This document shows positions 13,401 through 24,256 of a DNA stretch of 64,000 nucleotides, in pieces (the stretch's first letter is position 1; every line of letters starts with the position of its first letter). Origin of the DNA: Argopecten irradians. Taxonomy: Eukaryota > Mollusca > Bivalvia > Pectinida > Pectinidae. The stretch covers positions 19,992,864 to 20,056,863 of the forward strand of contig NC_091140.1 of assembly GCF_041381155.1 (NCBI RefSeq), written 5' to 3'. The position numbers and the translations under genes are program-made. Under the pieces are notes generated by a model. The model saw only the letters and a program-made list of their open reading frames with translations, was not told the DNA's origin and made no database searches.

Positions 13401-16400
13401 GTGTAACTTGTTTCGTAATCGATGTTAAATCAATAAAGTTTATAATTATAAACCGTTCGTGACTTTAACTGAAAATTACATTTTGTGATTTTTAATTTTC
13501 CCGATTTGGCTTTAAGATTACATATAATGTATATATGTTTAAACCATTTTAAAAAACTTGTTTTCGCATATCACAATTTGTCACGTGAATGACCCTATCA
13601 AAGTTTAAACAGGAAATCGAGAAATTTTCAGCCGCGAAATTTAAGAACTTTCATTTATAAAAGAAAGTATTAAAGTATATAGTACAGTACATTACCTATT
13701 CAGTGCCTCTTCCTTAGCCTGCCTTTCCTTGGTCAAGTCCCTTTGTATCCTGTCAACGTTGCTTTGAAAGTTTCCATCTCTTGCTTTCAACTGATTCAGA
13801 CTAGAACGTATCGAAAATCAAAAGGTTATGGTAACGCCATAGTTGTGCTGTTAGAGTTATGTTCCATTAATTAAAGATAAACACAAACAATGGAAGGTAT
13901 GTATGTTTAGTCTATTAGAAAACAAGAGGCCCATAGGCCTTAACGGTCACAGAATGAAATAAAGACATTTAAACACCATATATTAGGCTATCAGGCCCTT
14001 GGAGTCAAAGTCAGTGATATTATAAATTTGCCTGTTTAATCTATGAAGAGAGTTTTCGAAATTTCAGTTATTTTGACCCTGGTTAGCCCCGTCCCTCTGG
14101 TCCCTGGGGGTCAGCGAGGACAGATAAGGATATGTTAAATGCTATATCTATAATTCTAACTGAGTTTTATATATTTCCTTCGAAAATTGAGCAAATAAAG
14201 CTCATAAATGTGTTTTTCCTGTATAAACTATAGTTACGTATGCTCCACCGCTGACGAATGGTATTTTTTATTTATCAAAAACAGGGACAGACGATTTAGT
14301 ATTTTCATTCAGTTACAAAAATTACTTACTTTACACCATTACCACCATATTTATTCAAAAGATAAAAATGTTAAAAATAATTAATTGCATCCCGAAGAAA
14401 ATTCCGTGGCACTTTGTCCTATATGGAATGATGGAATGATGGAATGGCCTTATGCCTTAGAATGTTTGTGCAGAATATCAAAAGGACGCAGAACAAAAAA
14501 AACCACTAATACAAACTTGGCCTAACATTCCTAATTAATCAAAGATTCATACCCATGCACTTTACCACGATAATTTTGCTATAATTTCAACACAATGGAA
14601 TTGCATAAACAAAATCAGAAAATTGAGATGTCATATTTATTTTACCTCTGCTCTACTTCTTCTTTAATCTTCTTTAAGCTCCTGTTTTCATTTTTCATAT
14701 GTTCCAACTCTTGTTGACTTCTATGGTAAAATGTATATTACATTTATATGTAGCGTGTTATGTTCATTAAACGCCTTCTAATATAGAACGGCTTTATTCT
14801 TCATTTGTAAAATCACAAATGTAAAGTCGCTTCCTTTAATTTTGATTTGAAGCTGGATTTACTCGAAGTCGGTTATAGTGAAATCCTCAGGAAAATGGAA
14901 ATAAAAACAACCATGTGACAGAATCTGGCTCAAGATTAGTACTGCCAAAAATCATTATATTAACATATCTATCTAGAATTCAGTAAATTGATAATATACG
15001 GTCAAACCATAAAGCTAACAATTTCATTCCACACCTTTACAGTCTTTTAAGTTACTGCAAAGTGATTTCTGCTGTTTTGTTTCCATCAACAAATCGAAAC
15101 AAATTAAAGTCATAAAAATCACGAAGTTTATAATGCAAAACGTCTGCGCTGTAAAAAAAACGTTTTTAATGCATTATATATGTGTTTTCTATTCATCTAA
15201 ACAATTTTCACACCTTTATTCATGAAACCTCATGGAATCAAACATATTACTGAAGAAAAAATGTCTTGTTAAAATGTTCGCCAAGTTACAAAACATATAA
15301 CTTCAATTAACAGTTTATATCCAGACAGCAGCTACAATATGTAACTATCACTGTAAATAACTTTGGTCAATGCTAAACATTGTTTCGTCCCTATCTTGTA
15401 TTGACTATTTCAAACTGATTTCATTGGATTGCTCCGAAAGCTTGCAAAGTAGTTGAGATACTTATCTATATATACTAGGCCGCTTGTAGTTTAGCCAAAA
15501 CGAGTGTGTCAGTACTGTTCAATTTCAAAGTTGTCAGTTCATAGTTAGATGTATCTTGTTATTTGTTTTTGAACGTTGTGTCACTTAATAGTGACGGAAT
15601 GTATTCAACGGGATAAGACCTAGTGACTTCCATTATCACGTGCGAAGTAGGGATATAAGCGAGTACTCTCACACTAAAAAAAATATTAGTGATTCTATTA
15701 CAACAGGGACAAAAACCCAAAATGATAACTATTATATCAATATGACAATTTTTTTTACAGAAATTATTCTAAAGGTATGTAACTTTGGCTAATATCAAAC
15801 CAAATAGGTTTGCGATACCTAAATCTGTTGAGTTTCGTCTGCTTATTTAATACTTTTGTTTCGTATGTTGATAAAATGAAAGGTAAACAACGTACAATGA
15901 CATAATCATAAGTAGTATGGTATACATTGTATATAGAGATTCCACCAGAAGTTACTACTGTCTTTAATTAAACATAACTGAGGAAATATGTGTTTCGTCT
16001 CTATTCAGGGAAACACATCCCAACATATCGCGTCATTTATATTTATCACATTCTTTCAGTAGATTTATGGTGATGAATGTACCATACCTAAAGTAAACAC
16101 AATCGATTTATTGAAAATGATATATGTGAAGAAAAACGTACAGACGTGGTCATTTTGCACAAAACCTAAACAAAGCTATTTCGTGATGTCATGTATATAT
16201 CTTCCAAAATCGTATTCCCTTAGTCGTCTAGCAAGAGATGTATACGTTTGTCAATTCTCAAAGATATCCATGCATCAATGAATAATAATTTTTATCTGAC
16301 ATGTATAAGAGAATAGATTATACAAGTACATTGTAGTTGATTTTACCTTGCCAATGTAGCATCACTACCTTCCATCTGTTTCTTGTACCTCTCGACTTCG

Positions 16401-19400
16401 CCTTTTGCATCTTTTAATGCCTTCATTGTACCAACGCTATTGTCTGACAATCTAGATGCAAGTTTAATAAAATAAGGAACCAAACTATACTGTTTACATA
16501 TTTTATGCATATTCATGATTTTGATTCCGAATTGATACTTATTTATGAGAGATCATCTATTGAATGAATGAGTGACTTTCACATTTATAACTTAACATAA
16601 TTAATTCATAGAAGCCGGGTTACATAAAATTTACACTGGCTCCATTATCATTATACCCTCATAACCTCAACAAAATAAACATCTATTCCTTATATTTACA
16701 GTTTTTAAGTAAATGAATATTATTTGTTCCCGCGGCAAATGCATATTTTTTATTAAAATGCCCATATTTACTCTCTCCCGTCATCGTCAACGAATTCGAT
16801 TGAACAGCTGATTGGAATCGAGTCATTCATATGTTCCCGCCAAAATTGGAGTCATGACCCCACGTTGCTACGCCATCGACTATTCACGTAACAATAGAAT
16901 CGCCGCGCGTGTTGTGCTAACATTATACACTGATAATGATGATACTGGAAAGCATGATTATTGAGTCCATGTCAGTGCAAACTGTAAATATATGTTTTAC
17001 CAAAAAATTATCAAAATATTACTTACGATTTATTTTCTTCCTTTAAATTTGCTATCTGTGTGCTAAGTTCCTGTATTTCCCTCTCAAGAGTGTCATAGTT
17101 CCTAGAATCTCTCCTTGTACCTTTCGAGCTACTACTACTCTCGTTACGGTAAACAGGAGTTCGAGACGGTGCTTTTCTGTCAAGACTCCCATCCTGTTTT
17201 GCTCGCTTTGAAACATGCGATACTTGTTCATGTTCGTTTGCTTGTGCAGCTGGACGTTTTGACATGTTTTCTTGTTGTTGTTGTTGTCTTCCTCGTCTTC
17301 CTCTATCAGACAAAGGCTTCAGAAGAACGATACATCATATTGTGTAAACATCCAGTTGCTATTATTCATTAATCAAACAATCAGAAACCAAAAAAATCCG
17401 AATTGGAGCGAAAACTGACGTCATCATGACGGCACAATAGAAACAATGACGTAGCAAATTGATTTAGTAAAAAGTATTCTCTTCGAAAGACATTGGAATC
17501 ATTCGAGAAAACGTATTTTATTTCATTAAGTGGTATGGAAAATTTATTAGCACTGATGTCACTATTTATTTATTTATTTATTTATTTATAATTATATTTT
17601 CTATGTTTCTGGCTTTCTGATTGGCCTTTTCATTTTTTTTTTTTCATTCCATGATTGAAACAAAAAATCCGAGAATGGCGCGGAAACCCCACGTTATCGT
17701 GACGTTACAATAGAAACATTTACGTTGCGTATTGATTTGGCAAAAATAATCCCTTGGAAAAAATTAATGGAATCGTGCGAGAAAACGCATTTCATTTTAT
17801 AAAGTAGCCTGGGAAATTAATTATAATAATTTTTTTTTAATTTTATCGGATATGAAATAAAAGTTTGCAAACTTTTGTAAAAATCCGCTAAGCAGATTTA
17901 AATAGTTTGCAAACAAAATTTCTTTCATACCCCAATAAAATTAATTAATAGTGACTTCAATACTTAGATAATAAAATATATATATTTTAAGAATCCGCTA
18001 TTCGGATTCACATAGTTTGCAAACATTTCATAAATGAAATCTAAAGAAATATTGAAAGCAATGCTTAAATAATTATTTCTTTATTTTCACACTAAATCTG
18101 GCATTTTATTGGCCGATTTTCTTTTTACTCTATTTCACTAAGCCACTATTCCGTCTTACAGAGTGGCCTCCCTTTCAGGTAGGTATCGATTGTTACGTCA
18201 TTATTTTGTGCGCGCAATTCACATTGGTTTCTCCACAAAATATAAGGTTACGATCGCAAACACATGACGCCATAATCTATACCTATCCGCAAGCGCAGAT
18301 AACTCTATAATATGCAAATACGGAATAGAAAATCAACGTTGGTATTGATTTTTTTAAATCAATTGGTGAAACAATAGAATCGTACGTGTCAATGTGTTTT
18401 ATTTCATCAATTAGTCTGGAAAATTAATTCAAAGCATTTAGTCACTATTTTTTAATTTCATAGTGTAATGAAATAAATTTTGTTTGCAATCTTTTTTCAG
18501 AATCTCATACGCGAATAAATACAGTTTTTAAACAAAATTTCTTACTTCACTTAAATGGTTAATGCTTAAATAAATCTCAAGTTTTGATACGAGTGTGAAC
18601 TATTTTGACTTATAATTCAATATTTTGCATGCGATGTGTTTGCTTTTCATAACGTTCTTACCTGTTCTCCAAGGCGTTTCTTCAGATTGCTGATTTCTAT
18701 TTCTGCTTCCTCAAGGCGATACTCTGCATCATCTCTTTCCCTAGCTAACTTGTTTACACTTGCCTTTAAATCACTAATTTCTTTAGATTCTGATTTCGGC
18801 CAAGTTAATTCAAGTTTCTGTAAAATAATATGATACCCAAACATATAAGCGGTCATCTGACTACCTTGTATCCGAAATTGATTCATTTTAGTTTTGAAAG
18901 TTTTGAAAACCAAAAAGTGGAATTAGCTCGAATCGATTATAGGAAATATGAGCAAAAGTATGATCGAATAGATAATATGTAAAAAAATATGCAGGAGAAC
19001 AAATCCGGACCAAACAATATGTTCTATTCTAACAGCAGCTACGTCAAATTTATCTTTGTATCATTCTAACATTTGAAATTTGAAAAGTTTACAAATGACG
19101 GACAGTTCACAATGCACGGTGTTGAAAGAAGTACAATGGCTAAAGGTAACCCTGAACATTTTATCAGATTAATTAAATGCATTCGATTGTCACTCTGTTT
19201 TATTTTGGATCGATATATCAATATAGATAGGCCTAACTTCAGCATACTTTACATTCTGTCAGCACATAGGATTCCCTATGACATTAATCTGTAAGTTATC
19301 GCATTCAACATTTTACACAAATGATAATGGGACAATATTGCCGACGTATTGTACAGAAAATTGGATAATTCAAGAAACGCTATATTAATAATTTTATGTA

Positions 19401-21005
19401 TCATAATGGTTCATTGACTAAGCGTTAAGATTTTAATAATTACCTCTCTAAAGTTATCCACATGACCAATCAGTTTGTTGGCCTTGGCTAAGTAATCGGA
19501 GTTGACTTTTTTAAATTTTTCGTCGTCTTCCCACTTCGAATGAAGCTCTTTACATCCCTTGACAGTATCTTTAATGCCTTTCAAAATTTCACGAACGGCG
19601 TCTGCGTCAACTTCTCTATGATCAACGATATAAAGAATAGTCATACCTTAAAATATAAATCTTATGTACATCCTAAAAATTATGCAAAAAAATTAATTTT
19701 CACAAAACCAATAAAATGCAGTAACTTATAGCATTATATAATTTTATATATTTTCTGAGGAGGGTTTCAGTGGCTTTATTACTACATTTCCAAGGAATTT
19801 GTCTTTCAGGCTTTAGTCTGGCTAGAAGTCTTTTATTTTTTATCGCTGTAATTTAACTTTATCTGTATATACTTAAAGTAAGTGTATAAATCAAAGCTGA
19901 AAACTTCACACACTATTTTTTTTTATTAAATTTTAAAAAAGAGTGATAAAATAGCTAGGGCTGGAGGTAAAAAATAGGGTAGGGAGGGGGAACCTGAAAC
20001 ATACATATCTATTTTGTTTTGTTTGTGTTTATCTATTTTTTTTTTCCTTTAAAGTAGTGTGATAAAAAAAGCCTTGCTACAGATGGATAACCCATTTCAT
20101 ACGGACGATATGAATTAATTTACTATTTAGCTAGACATGCATGCGTCTACGACCAATATACATTGAGTTGTGATGCGGTGAAGTAACAACCTGAGTACGA
20201 GTGTTACATGTACCATATATAGTGTCTGCAGGCTGTGGTGGTCGAGTATCCAATGCTATGTTTCAGAGAAGTCATTCATACATGCATGAAAGTAGCCATA
20301 TCGACCCCTTTCGGCCCTATTTCTCATGACAAGACCACTCGAATTATCACTTTAACCCTTTGTACATTTTGAGCCACTCCCCCCCCTTTCCCCCACACAC
20401 ACAGTCAAACACACACTTACAAATACCTGAAATGGATCAACGAAGCTACATACGAAGCTTTGATACATGTGGTAGCGGTATTCTATACTTAGGTTTAAAA
20501 GAAGAAGTCGTCTATATAGAAACAACCAAATTGATATATTTCGGGCCTCATCCCACAATGAAATGGGGGAAAAACACAGCAAAATATTAAATTAACCGGG
20601 ACAAGGTTATATACGTCAATTATTAAACAATTAAATTGAAATAGTGTTTTTTCGAAGCAGAGGTACATGTATGGATTGGTATACACTTGTGAATATCTAG
20701 GGGAGCTAACTCTGTGAAGTTTTAATAGCATAAATTCTAGATTATCTCTGCATACAACAACAATTAAGCGTAAGATCATGATTAAGATAATCTTAATTTG
20801 CTACGATACATTCCATAGAAGTGTTTTTCATATAATAATAATAAATAATATCCAACATTGCAGATCTACACACTAATGCTTCCAATAACGAAAGTAGGAA
20901 TACCGTACATAACGAAAGTAGAATACTTTACCTGGGGCTTAGCTGGCCGCGGCGCTTTTTACTCTCGCGTTGACTGCGTCTGAATGCCTTTCTGATACCT
21001 GACAT
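7456..21005 (-). CDS. Gene A: intact MIEAP/SPATA18-like coiled-coil protein, 12 exons, 597 aa
   Basis: Exons on the minus strand: 21005-20932, 19615-19444, 18817-18662, 17316-17027, 16451-16347, 14720-14646, 13800-13696, 13068-12964, 12782-12587, 10830-10708, 8253-8155, 7749-7456. All introns are GT-AG, all phases agree, and the total is 1,794 bases from ATG (MSGIRKAFRRSQ, a basic start) to TAA. Exon 4 is low-complexity (QQQQQ, SSSSSK). Exons 5-8 (130 residues) form a heptad coiled coil. Exon 9 has LSDPNRPMKLAEKVSELYDN. Exon 12 has the C-terminal signature WMMRVQDPP...FDHDRLRSYTKGG...VDYVVWPILYLHKGGPMLAKGVAQG, which I know from the mitochondria-eating-protein C-terminal family. Human SPATA18 is about 538 residues and acts in mitochondrial quality control; that role here is inference. 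Exons 9-12 and their introns differ from those of genes B and C. Confidence 0.85.
8349..9957 (+). mobile_element. Pearl-like non-autonomous element: nine 157-bp core repeats plus (ACGG)n tail
   Basis: It lies in the intron between exons 10 and 11 of gene A. It starts AACAAGAGGCCCAGAGGGCC, reads GCTCACCTGG soon after, and ends CTTTGGGCCAGGTGAGC, so GCTCACCTGG recurs inverted at the far end. Between these are about nine tandem units of 154-162 bases. The landmark AGGATGTTTCTGGCC falls at 8691, 8848, 9006, 9161, 9318, 9472, 9631 and 9793, with a diverged first unit near 8533. An ACGG microsatellite follows. Core tandem repeats with unique ends and an ACGG-type tract match the bivalve pearl family, now often grouped with Helitron-like non-autonomous elements; that naming is from memory. 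The several open frames here are repeats of one another and not genes. It is absent from the matching introns of genes B and C. Confidence 0.6.
9866..9930. repeat. (ACGG)n microsatellite at the right end of the pearl-like element
   Basis: About 65 bases of GACG/ACGG repeats, with one interruption (ATGTGACGGACG), sit between the last core repeat and the terminal motif. Confidence 0.9.
10179..10405 (+). mobile_element. tRNA-derived SINE with a 9-bp target-site duplication
   Basis: A tRNA-like head carries an A-box (TAGCCGAGTGGTT) and a B-box (GGTTGCGAGTTCGAATCC). A body with CTCCCGGTACTCCGACTTTCC and CTGTTAATAGGACGCTAAAC follows, typical of molluscan SINEs. It is flanked exactly by CTGCCTTAA at 10170-10178 and 10406-10414. 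The matching intron of gene C has a single CTGCCTTAG at 52,19x and no SINE, which gives the empty site. Confidence 0.85.
12214..12373 (-). mobile_element. Diverged tRNA-derived SINE, same family as 10,179-10,405
   Basis: Read on the minus strand it has a B-box-like GGGTTGCGATTTCAAAATCC, then GGTGGGTTTCTCTCGGGG, TACTCCGAGTTTC and a region ending in GATATTAAACC. This order parallels the body of the SINE at 10,179. The tRNA 5' end (A-box) is missing or decayed. It lies in the intron between exons 9 and 10 of gene A. Confidence 0.55.
13241..13437 (+). mobile_element. 5'-truncated tRNA-derived SINE, copy 1
   Basis: It has a B-box (GGAGTTCGATCCCCGGC), then GGGTTTTCTCCGGGCGCTCC, GTTTCCTCCCACACTAAG and an end GATGTTAAATCAATAAAG. 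There is no A-box. It differs in body sequence from the SINE at 10,179, so it is another family. It lies in the intron between exons 7 and 8 of gene A and recurs at the same place in copies 2 and 3. Confidence 0.65.
13921..14150 (+). mobile_element. Partial pearl-like/AAGAGGCCC element, copy 1
   Basis: It begins AACAAGAGGCCCATAGGCC, close to the start of the element at 8,349. It continues with CATATATTAGGCTATCAGG and TTGACCCTGGTTAGCCCC, then a GTCCCTGGGGGTCAG motif like the GC-rich part of the 157-bp core. No ACGG tail or right end is seen, so it is truncated. It lies in the intron between exons 6 and 7. Confidence 0.4.
17360..18480. repeat. Diverged tandem repeats with hairpins in intron 3 of gene A
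   Basis: Three or more related blocks share a course: an aat-ccgaga/ccgaatt-gcg-gaaa motif, an ACGT-rich motif near CAATAGAAAC, a GAATC..CGAGAAAACG motif, TTTTATTTCATTAA, and TGG(G)AAAATTA. Within them lie perfect palindromes GTTTGCAAAC (near 17,866, 17,908 and 18,018) and stem pairs AATCCGCTAAGCAGATT and GAATCCGCTATTCGGATTC. No coding potential. Copy 2 has the same array at about 37,550-38,670. Confidence 0.5.
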
Positions 21006-21653
21006 TACAACAACTTTAGTTAAAGCTAATAGCACAATGCATACGTACAGCAAAATCAACCCGGAATGTAATTGGTATCTAATGCATACCACCCGGTCCC
21101 AGGTGAAGGTCGCTAGATCATGATAACAGGCTTAGGGGAGCAATCATTATTTGATACTATGAGGCACAAAAAGGGTTATCTAAAAAAACCGGTACACTAT
21201 TTACAATAATCTCTCAGACAGGACCTCTTCATAAAGATAATTTACGTTATCCAACGACTACATATATAACCCTGTGAGACTCTCAAAATTGAATATGAAT
21301 CATTCTGTTTATAACTAGCTCTGCTTGTTTCCTACAGTAAACAAACCGCCAGTGCACGTGGTAGACCTTCGTTAAATACATAAACAATAGACAAGATTAA
21401 ATAATTACACCACCATCTCTGGTATAATTACCGTGTTCACATACCTATAGCTTTCAAATCTGAATATGCATGCCCCAGGACATGACATGCGACAACTATG
21501 GATACAGGTATGTGTGTATTTCACGGTAGGTTGATCAGACCTCAATGCAAGTTATCGGTATCGCTCAGCTAAGGCCGGTTTTCAGAAGTGTATTTTAGTT
21601 GCATTTGACTATTCCAATCTCAAAATCGGTCCGGTATTCGGATGGGGGGGGTC
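21006..21653 (-). promoter_or_regulatory. Upstream region of gene A, between the ATG and the MULE
   Basis: About 650 bases separate the gene A start codon from the transposon, so the promoter and 5' UTR should lie here or the MULE splits them. A CACGTG E-box lies near 21,355 and a TATATA string near 21,260. Neither is decisive. Confidence 0.3.
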
Positions 21654-24256
21654 TTCCCCGAACACCAACTCTTGGGTAGGGTGGGGTGTTTACATAGGGA
21701 TTAAGGTGTGTTGATAGGGAGTTATAGTCTATCTCAGAATTGTTCTCATTGCAAGATCACAGGTAAATCTCAGGTAAATCAACTCATCTGATAGGTGATC
21801 AGTAAATCAGTAACAGTTAATTATTGCCAAGCTGCTGTAGAATAGTGTATAAAACAGTGGCATATTTCAGAAAAAATCATACTTGCTCTGGTATTTGAAT
21901 TTTCAACATTGTACATTGAATTATCAACTTGTCTTTGTATTACTAGACTTTGTCTGAGTCTATACATTTTTTGTGCTATTTTTCAGCTTTATAAGTGTAA
22001 ATATTTAATAGAAATACTGTACTAGATTTTTTTATTTCTCATATATTTTCTTAGAATTTCTGACTTGTTTTTTATTTTTCAGTTTTAGGTAATATCGATT
22101 TTGTAAAACATCTGTACTAGAATTTTCTAATTTACTGTTTCTTATTGATTTATACTTGTGTTTCTTTTCAGTTTTAGTGTAAATATATGATAGAACTACT
22201 GTATTAGATTTTTTTAATTTCTCATCATTTTCTTAGAATTTTTTACTTATTTTAGTTTTCAGTTTTAGGTAATATAGATTTTGTAAAACATCTGTACTAG
22301 CATTTTCCAATTTACTGTAATTTCATTTTATCACACACTGAATGGCAAACGCACAGATCAACGTTAAGTTCATCATCAACAGAATCAACAGAAGAGGCGG
22401 ACGTAACCTATCCCATGACGGCTTCATCTACAGACAGACTCTAAAAAGTGGCGACAGGACCATCTGGAGATGCTCTGGAGCTGTTCAGCCTCCCTCTCAA
22501 CACTGAACGACATACAAGTCAATTTCGGAAGACATCCTCACACACATGCCTCTGACCCAGCCAACGTTGTTGCCAAGCAGATCATAAACCAGATTAGCAA
22601 CCGCTGTGCAGAGTCCGTGCGACCCATACCATCTATCTTCGACGAGGAACTCAACCAACATCGAGACAACGACTGGGATGACTCTTCCAAAGCTGTGGTC
22701 CAGCATCTGCCAACCTTCTACAGTGCCAGGTCATCACTTTACAGAGCTCGACGTAAGCAGACTCCACCACTACCAAAAACCATGGCCAACCTCAACCTGG
22801 ATGGAAGATGGACAGAGACATCGACTGGTGAACAATTTGACTGTTTGACGATGGTGAAGGCAACAACAGAATCCTCGCGTTTTCTACATCAGAGAACCTT
22901 GCCGACCTTGCTGCCTCGGATGTATTCTTCAGCGACGGTACCTTCTACACCTGCCCACACTTTTTTTATCAGATCTACAGCATCCATACGCAGATTGACG
23001 GCATCATGACTCCGATGATTTATGCACTACTTCCCGGAAAGAGCCAGACCATCCGCTTCTTTACGTTACTTCAGGAGCATATGACCAACTTCATCATTCC
23101 CTTCCACCCGACTACTGCATTCGTCAACTTTGAGATCGCCACACACAATGCTATCCGAAGTGTCTTCCCTGGAATATATGTCAAAGGATGTTTTTTTTTC
23201 ACTTCACTCAGTGCATATGGAGAAAGGCTCAGTCAACAGGACTCCAGACACTGTACCGCGACAACGACGACGTGAGACTCCTTGTGCGCCGAGCTGCTGT
23301 TTTGCCCCTCATTCCCATGGAGCGTGTAGAGGACGTCTGGTTCCAGGCCCTGGAGGATGCCAATGATGCCGACATCCCTCATCCACTCCTACCATTCACC
23401 GACTACGTGACAGAACAGTGGGTAGATGGAGACAAAACGACATGGAACCACTTCCTGACTGAGGGTCCACGCACTACAAACCACCTGGAAGCATGGCATG
23501 GGAAACTGAAGAGACGAGTTATGCACTCACATCCCAACATATACACCATTATACAGATGTTCAAGGACATGCAGAACATGAACGACATCAGCCGGATACA
23601 GAGAGATGCTGGAGCTCCAACCAAACCCCGCAAGAAGAAGTATGTAAACATCGACAGACGCCTGGCAACCCTGAAAGACCGCTACCAGACTGGAACCATC
23701 GACTTGATGACATACGCCGACTCAGCATCACAGCTGCTGCATCTTGGTTAAATTAGCTAGAAATGAAATATTTTGCATACCATATGTACATCCAAATGTA
23801 TATGAGACACTTTGATAACATATCTTATCATTATAGATTATTTTGGAAACCATTGAATTACCTTAGTGCTGAAATGTATTGCTTAAATGATTTAATAAAA
23901 TATATAATGATTTAATAAATCTTTAAATTTTATTGATTTATGTTTTTTTTTAAATAGGCTTTGTGTAAAATAGTGCTTAAATTAATTGCTACTGTAAAAT
24001 ATACATATTGTGCAGTGTGTATTATCATATGATTATTTTGGGGAAAAATAGTAATAATTGATACAAATACTTAAACTAATACTTGCAATTAACAAAATTG
24101 TACATTTATTGTATCTTATCATATTAGTTAAAAAATTACCTAGTTCAAAAGTTACCTGAGTTGGTGTTAGATTTTGAAACAGACTATAACTAAACTTCAA
24201 AGGGTTCCCTACATAAACACCTCCCTTTGTCTTTACCAGAGTTGGTGTTCGGGGAA
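21654..24256 (+). mobile_element. FLYWCH-type MULE DNA transposon, copy 1, inactive
   Basis: The ends are inverted repeats: TTCCCCGAACACCAACTCT at 21,654, and the same sequence reversed ending at 24,256, with weaker matches (GTGTTTACATAGGGA against GTGTTTATGTAGGGA) further in. The coding part starts at ATG 22,342 with a FLYWCH-like finger (GFIYRQ...WRC, then CSASL...GRHPHTH). It continues in other frames to a MULE transposase core: DGTFYTCPHFFYQIYSIH (first acidic residue), FEIATHNAIRSVFPG, KGCFFHFTQCIWRKAQ and TTNHLEAWHGKLKRR (late glutamate), ending at the stop 23,749-23,751. At least three frameshifts break it: one in the finger, one near 22,840, and one at a run of nine T near 23,191 (seven T in copy 2). 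The second catalytic aspartate expected before FE appears as asparagine (VNFE). The true ends may lie up to 40 bases further out. No clear target duplication was found. Confidence 0.8.
21960..22320. repeat. Internal subterminal tandem repeat of MULE copy 1
   Basis: Before the transposase frame, a unit of about 175 bases or its half repeats. It contains TTTCAGTTTTAGGTAATAT, GTAAAACATCTGTACTAG, ATTTTCTAATTTACTG and GTGTAAATATATGATAG. Copy 2 of the MULE has one extra unit, which explains the 175-base length difference. Confidence 0.7.

Noticed and set aside
17115-17372. Plus-strand open frame at exon 4 (also 37,299-37,625)
   Set aside because: It is the antisense shadow of the low-complexity exon 4 of genes A and B.
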